From Verrucomicrobiota bacterium (lineage in GTDB: Bacteria; Verrucomicrobiota; Verrucomicrobiia; Chthoniobacterales; UBA10450), in NCBI GenBank assembly GCA_003217965.1, contig QHNB01000183.1, forward strand, positions 1 to 7,238: a stretch of DNA of 7,238 bases, read 5' to 3'. Of the stretch, positions 1 to 6,744 are shown in pieces. The notes under the pieces are model-generated. The model was not told the origin of the DNA. It was given only the letters and a program-made list of their open reading frames with translations, and did no database searches. Every line of letters begins with the position of its first letter. The first letter of the stretch is position 1. The position numbers and the translations under genes were made by a program.

Positions 1-282
1 TAAAAGCGCCAGCGAAACATCTCGCCAGGCATCCTTGCGGCTTCGCTTGCGCAATAGCAGCGAAGCGACTGCGATCAGCGCAATGGAAGAGAGAGCAACA
101 AAAAATAGATTGTTGTTTTTAAAGGAGCCAAAGGCGGCGCCCGTATTCGTCACGTTCACTAGATCGAACCAATTCGGAATGATCTTAACGGGCGATTCCG
201 GATCAATATGCTGCAAAATCCAGCGTTTTGTTAGTTGATCCAACGCGGAAAGCGGCAACGAAAGAAAAATGATCCATCTCAT
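1..282 (-). CDS. lspA: Lipoprotein signal peptidase II, N-terminal 94 residues (cut by left edge)
   Basis: LspA is an inner-membrane aspartyl peptidase that cleaves prolipoproteins just before the lipid-modified cysteine. The minus-strand frame is open from an ATG at 282 to the window edge. A hydrophobic first helix (MRWIIFLSLPLSAL) leads into the family signature LDQLTK (residues 14-19). The conserved block VNVTNTGAAFGSF follows at residues 42-54, then a second hydrophobic helix (about 59-77) and a basic loop RKRSRK. The catalytic aspartates lie in the C-terminal half and are outside the window, so activity cannot be judged. The ATG overlaps the ileS stop codon as ATGA, and no Shine-Dalgarno sequence is visible, so translation is probably coupled to ileS. 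The ileS-lspA order is common in bacteria. Identity is secure from the two signature blocks and the context. Confidence 0.93.
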   Translation of the reverse strand, partial: MRWIIFLSLPLSALDQLTKRWILQHIDPESPVKIIPNWFDLVNVTNTGAAFGSFKNNNLFFVALSSIALIAVASLLLRKRSRKDAWRDVSLALL

Positions 283-2546
283 GTGGAAGAGAGACGCGCC
301 TGAACGACATCTTCACACCGATCGCACAAATCCGGATGAGTGCGGCTTTTCCCCACGGTTTCGCGATGCCGCCAGCAACGCGCGCATTTAGCAAAGGAAG
401 TCCTCTCCACCACTGCAGACGGCTCATTCGCTTCTTCAAGAACTAGTTCACCGACGATGAAAAATTCCTCGAGCTCGTCTCGCGATATTCCATCAATGAG
501 CTTGCGCTCGCACCTCAGAATGACCCGCGCCTCTAGTGAATTTCCGATTAATTTCTGTTGTCGCGCCTTCTCCAAAGCCTGGCCAATCACGGCACGCAGT
601 TTCAACAAACGATCGACAGCGGTATTGACATAAGTATCGCGCTGCGACGCGCGGACTTCCGGAAATAGTTGCAAATGGACCGACGCGTTACCGCCGAGAT
701 ATCGCCAGGCTTCTTCGCTCGTGAATGCGAGCACGGGCGCCAGGAGACGACAGAGCGCATCATAAATTCGGTGCATCGCCAATTGCGTTGCACGCCGCCG
801 AGGCGAGTTCGGCGCGTCGCAATACATCCGATCCTTGGTGATATCGATGTAAAGGCTGCTAAGGTCGACCGCACAAAACTGATTGATCGTGTGGTAAACC
901 TTGTGGAACTCGAATGATTCGTAGGCGGCTCGGCACTCGCCAATCACCCCATCAAGTCGATCGACAATCCAGCGATCAATCAGCGTTGTAGCCGCGGTTG
1001 TTGACCGCGAGCCGACGTCAGCGACGTCGGATACAAGAAGATCAAATAAATTTCCGTGCAAGATACGCAGTGTGTTGCGCATCCGGCGGTACGTATCTCC
1101 CAAACGGGTGAACATTTCCTCGGAGAAAGGAACATCGTCGGTGTAATTGATGCTGCTCGCCCACAGGCGCACCAGATCCGCGCCATGTTTGCTAACAAAA
1201 TGGCTGGCCTCCACCGGTTTATCGTAGGTGCTCGATTTTGAAATCTTCTTTCCGTCCAGATCGACGACGAATCCGTGAGTAACGCACGTCTTGTAAGGGG
1301 CGCGATTATTCAGCGCGACACTGGTCATGAGCGAGGACTGAAACCAGCCGCGATGTTGATCGGTTGCTTCGAGATACATTTCGGCTGGGTCATGTAGTTC
1401 GGGGCGCCTGGCGCAAACAGCCCGATGTGAAACGCCGCTATCGATCCAAACATCGATCGTATCGCTTCCTTTTGTCGTTCCCGGGGGCAAACCCAATTCA
1501 CGTGCCAGTTCTGAGTCGCTCAATTCAAACCAGACGTTGGATCCACGCACCGCGACCAAATCAGCGAGCCGACGAATCCAATTAGCATTTAAGATCGGTT
1601 CGCCCGATCCAGAATAAAACACGGGGAGCGGAACGCCCCAGCTTCGTTGGCGTGAAATGACCCAGTCCGGCCGGGACTCGACCGTGCCGGCGATCCGGTT
1701 TTCGCCCCACAGGGGAATCCAGTCGACCTTGGTAATGGCATCGAGCGCGGCTGCGCGCAGATCATCGATCCGAATAAAGAACTGATCTACCGCACGGAAG
1801 ATGATCGGCGTCTTCGAGCGCCAGCAATAGGGATAGCTATGATGAAAATTTTGCTCGCCGAGCAGCACTTCGCGATCACGGAGCATGCGCACGATGTCGC
1901 GATTGGCATCAAAAACGTATTTGCCGACGAGCTCGGGAATTCCCACTTCCTCGGTGTATCGTCCATGATCGTCGACCGGCGAAAAGATCGGAAAACCATT
2001 TTTTGAACCAAGTGCATAATCGTCTTCGCCATGGCCAGGGGCGACATGAACCGCGCCAGTGCCCGTATCCATCGTGACAAATTCCGCGGTAAGAATCATC
2101 GAAGTCCTTGGGAGCAATGGATGCTGCGCGCCGAAACCCTCGAGTTTGGTGCCTGGGAACGTCTGCATCGGTTCGCCAGTGGGTTGGAACCCAGTCGCGA
2201 GGCTAAAGGCATCAACAAGTTTGTCTGCGAGCACGAGAACTTCCGACACCCCCTCGCGCCTAAATTCCTGCACGACGTAGATCTCTTTTGCGTCGACTGC
2301 GATCACGAGGTTCGCTGGCAAAGTCCACGGTGTTGTCGTCCAGATCGCGATACTCGCTTTCCCGGCGAGCTGCCCAGTGGCAATCGGAAACTTGACGAAA
2401 ACGGCCTGATCATCGCGCTCCTGATATTCCACCTCGGCCTCGGCTAGCGCGGTTTGCGCCCCGCTACTCCAGAAAACCGGCTTTTTCGATACGTAAACCA
2501 ATCCCTTTTCGACGAAAGTGGCGATGACGCGCAAGATCTCAGCCAC
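279..2546 (-). CDS. ileS: Isoleucyl-tRNA synthetase, residues 159-913 (downstream of an in-frame TAG)
   Basis: This is the bulk of a class Ia isoleucyl-tRNA synthetase, a cytoplasmic enzyme that charges tRNA-Ile and hydrolyses mischarged Val-tRNA. It is in the same frame as the N-terminal piece at 2547-3020, and the two are separated only by one TAG codon. Numbering through that codon, the CP1 editing domain shows TTPWTLP (about 229-235) and GTGAVHVAPGHGEDD (320-334). The catalytic half resumes with SRQRSWGVPLP (about 456-466) and DVWIDSGVS (523-531). KISKS (592-596) stands for the KMSKS loop. The anticodon-binding helical domain follows, and a C-terminal zinc knuckle has Cys 879, 882, 899 and 902 in CxxC...CxxC form. 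Total length is 913 codons, close to the usual 900-940. The first possible start here is a GTG directly after the TAG, with no sign of its own ribosome binding site, so it is unlikely to be a natural start. Confidence 0.93.
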   Translation of the reverse strand: MAEILRVIATFVEKGLVYVSKKPVFWSSGAQTALAEAEVEYQERDDQAVFVKFPIATGQLAGKASIAIWTTTPWTLPANLVIAVDAKEIYVVQEFRREGVSEVLVLADKLVDAFSLATGFQPTGEPMQTFPGTKLEGFGAQHPLLPRTSMILTAEFVTMDTGTGAVHVAPGHGEDDYALGSKNGFPIFSPVDDHGRYTEEVGIPELVGKYVFDANRDIVRMLRDREVLLGEQNFHHSYPYCWRSKTPIIFRAVDQFFIRIDDLRAAALDAITKVDWIPLWGENRIAGTVESRPDWVISRQRSWGVPLPVFYSGSGEPILNANWIRRLADLVAVRGSNVWFELSDSELARELGLPPGTTKGSDTIDVWIDSGVSHRAVCARRPELHDPAEMYLEATDQHRGWFQSSLMTSVALNNRAPYKTCVTHGFVVDLDGKKISKSSTYDKPVEASHFVSKHGADLVRLWASSINYTDDVPFSEEMFTRLGDTYRRMRNTLRILHGNLFDLLVSDVADVGSRSTTAATTLIDRWIVDRLDGVIGECRAAYESFEFHKVYHTINQFCAVDLSSLYIDITKDRMYCDAPNSPRRRATQLAMHRIYDALCRLLAPVLAFTSEEAWRYLGGNASVHLQLFPEVRASQRDTYVNTAVDRLLKLRAVIGQALEKARQQKLIGNSLEARVILRCERKLIDGISRDELEEFFIVGELVLEEANEPSAVVERTSFAKCARCWRHRETVGKSRTHPDLCDRCEDVVQARLSST

Positions 2547-2549
2547 CTA
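2547..2549 (-). other. In-frame TAG interrupting ileS at codon 158
   Basis: On the minus strand the codons read AAT CCC GGC TAG GTG GCT GAG ATC, giving NPG-stop-VAEI. Both flanks are conserved IleRS sequence in one continuous frame, so this is a single-codon interruption and not a frameshift. The family normally has an aromatic residue (Tyr) here. TAG also ends the gene at 5938, the lipoprotein genes at 6049 and 6932, and the remnant at 6894, so TAG appears to be a normal stop in this genome. Confidence 0.9.
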
Positions 2550-3020
2550 GCCGGGATTCATCGTGAGATAAGGATTTCCCCAGTCGCCGAACACACCGAG
2601 CCGCTTGAATTGCTCGCGCTGGATATCGATAAATCTGCGGGCGAACGCTTCGCATCTTTTCCGGATCTCAAGCGGCGCGAGACCGCGTGATTCCTTGACC
2701 ACTTTGTATTCGATGGGCAACCCGTGACAATCCCAGCCGGGCACAAACGGCGCACGCTTACCGAGCATGGTTTGCGATTTCACCACCATATCTTTGAGAA
2801 TTTTGTTGAGGGCGGTGCCCATGTGGACGTCTCCGTTTGCAAACGGCGGTCCATCATGCAACACGAACAGCTCGGCTCCCTCGCGCGCCTTTTGAATCTG
2901 CTCGTAGAGGCGGGTTTCCTCCCACACCCGCAAAAAATCCGGCTCGCGCGAAGCCAGATTTGCCTTCATCGGGAAATCTGTCCGAGGGAGATTGAGCGTC
3001 TCTTTGTAATTTGGAGCCAT
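2547..3020 (-). CDS. ileS: Isoleucyl-tRNA synthetase, N-terminal 157 residues ending at TAG
   Basis: This is the true 5' end of ileS. It starts at ATG 3020 (MAPNYKETLNLP) and contains the first half of the Rossmann catalytic fold. The ATP-binding HIGH motif appears as HMGT (residues 66-69, positions 2814-2825) inside DGPPFANGDVHMGTALNK. It is followed by PGWDCHGLPIEYKV, both hallmarks of the family. The frame ends in the conserved stretch YLTMNPG-stop, where the family usually continues with Tyr, so one base change (TAC or TAT to TAG) explains the interruption. A 157-residue product would lack editing, KMSKS and tRNA-binding parts and could not aminoacylate. No clear Shine-Dalgarno precedes the ATG. 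The gene is divergent from the exported-protein gene starting at 3175. Either the base is a sequence error or this is a real nonsense allele of a normally essential gene. Confidence 0.92.
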   Translation of the reverse strand: MAPNYKETLNLPRTDFPMKANLASREPDFLRVWEETRLYEQIQKAREGAELFVLHDGPPFANGDVHMGTALNKILKDMVVKSQTMLGKRAPFVPGWDCHGLPIEYKVVKESRGLAPLEIRKRCEAFARRFIDIQREQFKRLGVFGDWGNPYLTMNPG

Positions 3021-3174
3021 GACCGAACGCGCTGCTAACTAGCATCCGGCTCGGTGCAAATCAACGCGCTCACGGTCTTGCAGCGAAATCCCTGTGGAGC
3101 GTCCACTTAGGACATCTAATCCGAAACAAATCGTCTGCTCCGCATTTGAACCAATAACCCTCAAGTCTACCCCA
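3021..3174. promoter_or_regulatory. Divergent intergenic spacer between ileS and the exported-protein gene
   Basis: This 154-bp spacer must carry the start signals of both divergent genes. Toward ileS, a TTGATT (3059-3064, minus strand) lies 17 bp from TAGTTA (3036-3041), but the second box matches the -10 consensus poorly. Toward the plus-strand gene, TCTAAT at 3115-3120 is a good -10 box without a good -35. No T-box leader or other riboswitch structure for ileS is recognisable, and the leader is too short for one. Confidence 0.35.
3094..3120 (+). promoter_or_regulatory. Candidate promoter/operator: GTGGA-GCG-TCCAC palindrome and TCTAAT box
   Basis: A perfect 5-bp inverted repeat (GTGGA at 3094-3098, TCCAC at 3102-3106) sits 8 bp before TCTAAT (3115-3120), which matches five of six -10 positions. 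It would give a leader of about 50 nt before the ATG at 3175. The palindrome covers part of the expected -35 to -10 spacer, where a repressor could bind. The -35 match is poor and short palindromes occur by chance, so this is a tentative call. Confidence 0.22.
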
Positions 3175-4251
3175 ATGAAAAAACATTCAACCTCCGAAGC
3201 GGCCGCGTTTGATCCGCGAATCTTTGTTGCTTTCCTTCTTTGTTCGATTGGCCTTTGGCTGGCGATGTTCAGTTTCGCCAGCACACCCTCCAGCGGCACG
3301 CTTTCTGAAACCACTCCGGTCCTCATGTATGATGCGGGACCATTTCTGGTCGCTAATCCGACACCAATCTTATTTGTCGATGTTGGACCAGAGTGCGGAC
3401 CTGGCCAGCCATGCGATAATTACACGCTGAATGTAAATCTCAGTTCGACTTATCTCACCAACAACCCCAATGCATCCATTAAGGTGACGTTGTCTTGGAA
3501 CGACACCGGCAGCGGCGCGTCGGATTATGACCTTTACATCTACGACGGTGTGGTTGGGAATCTTGACGGTGGTTCGGCAGCCCCCTACCAATCGGCTGGC
3601 GGCTCAAACCCGGAAGTCGCGAGCATCACCCCGCTCAAGGCTGGCACCACGCAGTATTCCATAAAAATCGTGCCGTATACCCCGACTGGCGAAACAGTGC
3701 ATGTCCGGATCGAGTTGCTCGCGGGTTCGGGTCCGGCGGGCGGCTTCCCCGGTTTCGGCGGCCCAGATCCAACCGCGCCCGGGGTTCCGCGCTACCAGAA
3801 TTTCTATGCTCCGCCGGGAAGCTCTGCTGAGCCAGGCAGTGGGGAATTCAACATAGGGTTCAACCCCGCCACCGGTCGAATCATGACCATGAATATTGGG
3901 CCGATTTGGCGATTGACTCCGCCAGAGCGGCTAACCCCCAGTCGGCCTGAATGCTGTGAAGCGCTCTGGGAAGACGTAACCAATCTCTCCACCATAACGG
4001 GTCTTGACCCGATTCTGTGGACGGATCAGCCCACGGGGCGGACATTCGCTTCCAATTCAACAGCAGGCGCTGGACTCGTGTATGGATTCACCGATGACGA
4101 TGGCGACTCTTGGGTCCCCTTCGGAGTTGCTCCAGTCAGCGGCAGTAGCGATCATGAAACCATTGGTTCAGGTCCATATCCGCCTGGTAGCCCGTTTTCC
4201 AACCCCGTGGCTAACAAGGGTCGCGCAGTTTACTACCGCGGACAGACATAA
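3175..4251 (+). CDS. Secreted PPC/Asp-box beta-propeller protein, N-terminal part (frame breaks near 4240)
   Basis: This is the N-terminal part of a large exported protein of unknown substrate. I chose ATG 3175 because it opens directly onto an export signal: a basic and polar start (MKKHSTSE), a hydrophobic run at about residues 15-34 (RIFVAFLLCSIGLWLAMFSF) and small residues beyond. A GTG at 3094 in the same frame would add 27 residues before that signal, which is unlikely. Residues of about 80-190 form a beta-rich domain containing VTLSWNDTGSGASDYDLYIYDG-like sequence, typical of PPC-type domains. A Gly/Pro linker (GGFPGFGGPDP) leads to the start of a propeller, with an Asp-box-like TDDDGDSW at 4090-4113. 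Recognisable family sequence runs to NKGRAVYY (4236). Three further codons and a TAA (4249-4251) follow out of frame. I recall similar proteins from Verrucomicrobiota, annotated as sialidase-like or hypothetical. Enzyme activity is not shown. Confidence 0.8.
   Translation: MKKHSTSEAAAFDPRIFVAFLLCSIGLWLAMFSFASTPSSGTLSETTPVLMYDAGPFLVANPTPILFVDVGPECGPGQPCDNYTLNVNLSSTYLTNNPNASIKVTLSWNDTGSGASDYDLYIYDGVVGNLDGGSAAPYQSAGGSNPEVASITPLKAGTTQYSIKIVPYTPTGETVHVRIELLAGSGPAGGFPGFGGPDPTAPGVPRYQNFYAPPGSSAEPGSGEFNIGFNPATGRIMTMNIGPIWRLTPPERLTPSRPECCEALWEDVTNLSTITGLDPILWTDQPTGRTFASNSTAGAGLVYGFTDDDGDSWVPFGVAPVSGSSDHETIGSGPYPPGSPFSNPVANKGRAVYYRGQT
4237..4250 (+). other. Frame break and probable internal deletion in the propeller gene
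   Basis: Family-like sequence stops after AVYY in frame 1 (codon ending 4236) and resumes as HNQIGPDGAVYV in frame 2 (codon starting 4247). The net change fits loss of 3k+2 bases or gain of 3k+1. As I recall the family, AVYY is followed by CSQ, an Asp-box blade and a CGGLHGH-type segment before the IGPDG block. Tens of residues therefore seem to be missing, not just a base or two. Missing length is an inference from memory. Confidence 0.7.
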
Positions 4252-5938
4252 CCAGATCGGTCCTGACGGCGCAGTGTACGTGCCGGTGAGGGATTGCAGT
4301 GGCAACGCAGGGCTGGTCGTGAGCACCGACGCGGGCATCACTTGGACTGAGCACGTTGTTCCGAATAGCAAGACGCAGTCGCATGGCAGCGATCCTTCGA
4401 TCGCAATTGATAAGAACAATCGGGTTTATTTTTCCTACGTAGCCGGGAATGCCGACAACACAGAGGGTCACACCCACGTCCAGGTCAGCGACGACCACGG
4501 CGCAACTTGGTCGAGGGATTTTGACCTTGGAGCAAGCCATGGAATTAGAAACGCTGTCTTCCCCGAGGCAATTGGTGGCGATAAAGGCCGCGCCGCGGTT
4601 GGCTTCCTCGGCACCGACCGCGCCGGCAACTACGAAAGTCTTACCTTCCCAGGTATCTGGTATTTGTTCATTGCGACTACCTACGATGGCGGGAATACCT
4701 GGACTGTTGTCAATGCGACACCGAATGATCCGGTGCAGGGAGTCGGTGGCATCTGGCAGGGTGGCGGTGGCAATGAAAATCGCAACCTTCTCGACTTTAA
4801 CGAAGTGACAATGGACGACAAAGGCCGTGTCCTATTCGGCTACAGCGATGGTTGCGTGGGAGATTGTGTTGGGAATCCGTCTCAGAACTCTTTCACCGCG
4901 TTCATGCGCGTCGCGCGGCAGTCAGGTGGCAAGACGTTGCTGGCCAGCCAGGATGCGCTCACCGATACAACTAAGGCGCAGCTTCCGAAAGCTCCCTGCC
5001 TTAGCGGATCCCGCGATCAATTCGCGACGCATCTGACCTGGAAAGCCCCGGACAATGGTGGCGCCGACATCACTGGTTATCAAATATTGCGAGGTACTGC
5101 GGCCGGCGCCGAGAGCGTCCTCGTAAATAACACCGGCACTTCGAAGACTGCCTATACCGATACTACGGCTAATCCTACGACGATGAAATATTATTACGTC
5201 GTGAAAGCAATTAACAAGAAGGGTGTAGGTCCGAAGAGTAACGAGATTGCTCCCGACGTTGTTCCACTTCCTCCACCCGAAAGTGCTTGCGTCGGCTCTG
5301 GTCTTACCAAACTGACCGATTCAGTTGGCGACACACTCGGCGGACCAGGCACGGACCTGAAGTCATTTCAGATTGCGCAACCTGACGCGCCGGACGGAGT
5401 GATCAAACTGTACTTCACTATTAACACTGACCCCGGCGTGTCGCCGCAGCCAGTGGGTTCATCCTGGTACGTCGCCATGAAACTGGTGAGTGGCACGACC
5501 ACGACTTACAAAGGTGTTCATATGACCTGGCTAGGGACGACGCCAACGTTCGAGTCTTATACGCCCGCGCCAAATAGCAGTGGCGGCATAGACGGTCGCT
5601 TTGTCACTGGCGGCACGCAGAAGCCGGCAGAACCGGAAAGCACTTACGATGCGGCTAACGGCAAGGTCGTTATCGTGGTGAAGGCGAGCGACCTCGGCCT
5701 TGCCGCCGGCTCCACCATTAACGGCTTCGTCTCAGCCGTTTCCCAGACCACGAATCCGACGGGCACCGGCCCTGCAGCAACCGCCTTGCTTGATCAAATG
5801 CCCGAGAGCCTCGCCTACGCCAACAGCTACACCGTAGCCGATAGTCAGGCGTGTGCGTCGGCCACACCAACTCCAACCCCGACGGCCACTCCTACGCCCA
5901 CGCCGCATGGTAAGAAGCCGACTCCGAAACCTCACTAG
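4238..5938 (+). CDS. Secreted Asp-box propeller/FN3 protein, C-terminal part in shifted frame
   Basis: This continues the gene above in the next frame. Sensible sequence begins at about 4247 (HNQIGPDGAVYVP). The frame is technically open from 4004, but its first 80 or so codons are out-of-frame translation of the upstream part. Three Asp boxes (S/T-x-D-x-G-x-T-W) mark propeller blades: STDAGITW (4322-4345), SDDHGATW (4487-4510) and TYDGGNTW (4679-4702). A fibronectin type III domain follows at about 4991-5262 (HLTWKAPDNGGADITGYQIL, then YYYVVKAINKKG). Next comes a C-terminal beta domain of about 190 residues (5296-5858) with VVIVVKASDLGL. A Thr-Pro tail ends in GKKPTPKPH and TAG. No sortase, PEP-CTERM or type IX sorting motif is visible. 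Asp boxes occur in sialidases, sortilins and many non-enzymatic propellers, so function stays open. Adhesion or binding of extracellular glycans or proteins is possible. An intrinsic terminator follows at 5992-6027. Confidence 0.8.
   Translation, partial: ADRHNQIGPDGAVYVPVRDCSGNAGLVVSTDAGITWTEHVVPNSKTQSHGSDPSIAIDKNNRVYFSYVAGNADNTEGHTHVQVSDDHGATWSRDFDLGASHGIRNAVFPEAIGGDKGRAAVGFLGTDRAGNYESLTFPGIWYLFIATTYDGGNTWTVVNATPNDPVQGVGGIWQGGGGNENRNLLDFNEVTMDDKGRVLFGYSDGCVGDCVGNPSQNSFTAFMRVARQSGGKTLLASQDALTDTTKAQLPKAPCLSGSRDQFATHLTWKAPDNGGADITGYQILRGTAAGAESVLVNNTGTSKTAYTDTTANPTTMKYYYVVKAINKKGVGPKSNEIAPDVVPLPPPESACVGSGLTKLTDSVGDTLGGPGTDLKSFQIAQPDAPDGVIKLYFTINTDPGVSPQPVGSSWYVAMKLVSGTTTTYKGVHMTWLGTTPTFESYTPAPNSSGGIDGRFVTGGTQKPAEPESTYDAANGKVVIVVKASDLGLAAGSTINGFVSAVSQTTNPTGTGPAATALLDQMPESLAYANSYTVADSQACASATPTPTPTATPTPTPHGKKPTPKPH
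5864..5905 (+). repeat. Thr-Pro dipeptide repeat at the C terminus
   Basis: Fourteen codons encode TPTPTPTATPTPTP just before the HGKKPTPKPH end of the exported protein. Thr uses ACA, ACT, ACC and ACG, and Pro uses CCA, CCG, CCT and CCC in turn, so the repeat is conserved as protein and not as DNA. Such stiff, extended segments are common as wall- or surface-spanning linkers. Here it is terminal, with nothing folded after it. Confidence 0.8.
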
Positions 5939-5991
5939 CTGGCTGCTCGCTTGCTTCGCAGAAGGAGCGCAGGTCGGGGATTATTAGAGCG

Positions 5992-6027
5992 ACGGTCGCT
6001 TCGAATGAAGCGGCCGTTTTGCTTTTT
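5992..6027 (+). terminator. Intrinsic terminator of the exported-protein gene (hairpin copy 1)
   Basis: A 10-bp stem, CGGTCGCTTC (5993-6002) with GAAGCGGCCG (6007-6016), closes a GAAT loop with one U-G pair and an added A-U pair outside. TTTTGCTTTTT follows at once (6017-6027). It lies 54 bp after the TAG at 5938, in the right orientation. The lipoprotein gene at 6049-6648 converges on it from the other side. There the hairpin is preceded by an A-rich run but not followed by a strong T-run, so it would act mainly on the plus strand. A near-copy occurs at 6745-6781. Confidence 0.88.
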
Positions 6028-6048
6028 CCGTAGGCAATAATGAGTCAA

Positions 6049-6648
6049 CTAAAGCCGCTTGAGAATGAATTGAGCAAGCGTCTTCGATTTCTCGAGCTTG
6101 CTTGCCGCGTCTCCCGAACCACCGACGCTTATCTGAATGAAGACATCCTCCTTGAGCACATACAACGCGCTGCCCACCTGCCTGCCCATCCAGAATGCTT
6201 CATCGCCGAGGCCTGCAAGCTTCTCCGGCGGCGACTTCCTCTCTCGTTCCTCCCCGCGTCCTGCCGGCTTATCTCTTTCACCTTCTTCGCTGGAATCGTG
6301 ATCGCGATGAAAGGTTTCCCGCCAAAATTCCTTCGGGGCACGTGCATCGGGGGCGTCACTCTTTTGCGTTAACGTAAGGCTGATGGAGTTCGCGCTTGTT
6401 GGCAGCATGAAATAACATTGTGAAATCAGGAACCCGCGCCCGACCTTGCTGCTCGATTGAATGTCCTTGATGGCTTGCCCTTGGACCGACTCGATTTCCT
6501 CGCTCGTGAGCAAAGCGCATGGATCGAGGTGGTGATTGCTCGCTGCTACATTTGTACTGACTTCCGGCGGCGGCAGGGGAGAGATTCCGGACTTTGAACA
6601 GCCAGCAAGCGCAAGACAACCCGCCACGATTACAAAACGCTGACGCAT
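6049..6648 (-). CDS. Putative lipoprotein with DPCALLT motif and charged linker
   Basis: A predicted 199-residue lipoprotein of unknown function. Start ATG 6648 is chosen over an upstream in-frame TTG at 6666 because GGGGTGATCC directly precedes it and complements the 16S 3' end. The signal peptide MRQRFVIVAGCLALAGC ends in the lipobox LAGC (14-17), so Cys17 would be lipidated and cleaved by LspA. After a Pro/Ser-rich spacer comes a domain with LDPCALLTSEEIESVQG (41-57) and a second Cys at 78 (ISQCYF). Cys44 and Cys78 could form a disulfide. This resembles the DUF3558-like lipoprotein style, by memory only. A highly charged, probably disordered segment (about 115-140) is followed by a conserved end: GLGDEAFW, ALYVLKEDVFIQISVGG and a C-terminal KSKTLAQFILKRL. 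The gene at 6932-7238 is a paralog in the same orientation. The C-terminal half could be a small PepSY- or beta-type sensor or adapter fold, but nothing supports a specific role. Confidence 0.85.
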   Translation of the reverse strand: MRQRFVIVAGCLALAGCSKSGISPLPPPEVSTNVAASNHHLDPCALLTSEEIESVQGQAIKDIQSSSKVGRGFLISQCYFMLPTSANSISLTLTQKSDAPDARAPKEFWRETFHRDHDSSEEGERDKPAGRGEERERKSPPEKLAGLGDEAFWMGRQVGSALYVLKEDVFIQISVGGSGDAASKLEKSKTLAQFILKRL

Positions 6649-6649
6649 A

Positions 6650-6659
6650 GGATCACCCC
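6650..6659 (-). promoter_or_regulatory. Strong Shine-Dalgarno deciding the lipoprotein start
   Basis: On the minus strand GGGGTGATCC lies immediately before T-ATG (6648). Eight bases (GGTGATCC) match the extended complement of the anti-Shine-Dalgarno tail GGATCACCTCC. Other genes here show no such site, which makes this start unusually clear. Confidence 0.7.
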
Positions 6660-6744
6660 GGTTCAACGGAACAATACGAAGGACATTGTCGTAAGTAGTC
6701 AGGGCAATAAAACCGGAAAGTAAAGGCAGTGCTATTCAGTAACG

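Noticed and set aside
203..439. Minus-strand 78-codon frame over the ileS-lspA junction, and a plus-strand frame at 35-238
   Set aside because: Both overlap confidently assigned ileS or lspA sequence in other frames and show no domain or start signal.
2544..2546. GTG after the TAG as the natural start of a split, two-gene isoleucyl-tRNA synthetase
   Set aside because: The break falls inside a conserved helix of the catalytic fold, there is no separate ribosome site, and no base spacing separates the pieces; a single mutated codon is simpler.
2547..2549. Pyrrolysine or other reassigned TAG
   Set aside because: TAG is the terminal codon of the exported-protein gene, both lipoprotein genes and the remnant, and the site is normally Tyr, one base away.
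3094..3174. GTG at 3094 as start of the exported protein
   Set aside because: It would place 27 polar residues before a clean export signal that begins at ATG 3175, and the added residues look like untranslated leader.
3021..3174. T-box leader controlling ileS
   Set aside because: The spacer is too short and has no recognisable T-box sequence, specifier stem or leader terminator.
5939..5990. Weak stem GCTC..GAGC just after the exported-protein stop codon
   Set aside because: About 7 bp with a bulge and no T-run; the strong terminator directly downstream accounts for transcript ending.
6040..6372. A 110-codon plus-strand open frame lying over the lipoprotein gene
   Set aside because: It is antisense to a gene with a lipobox, a strong ribosome site and a paralog in the same frame next door; its protein has no recognisable features.
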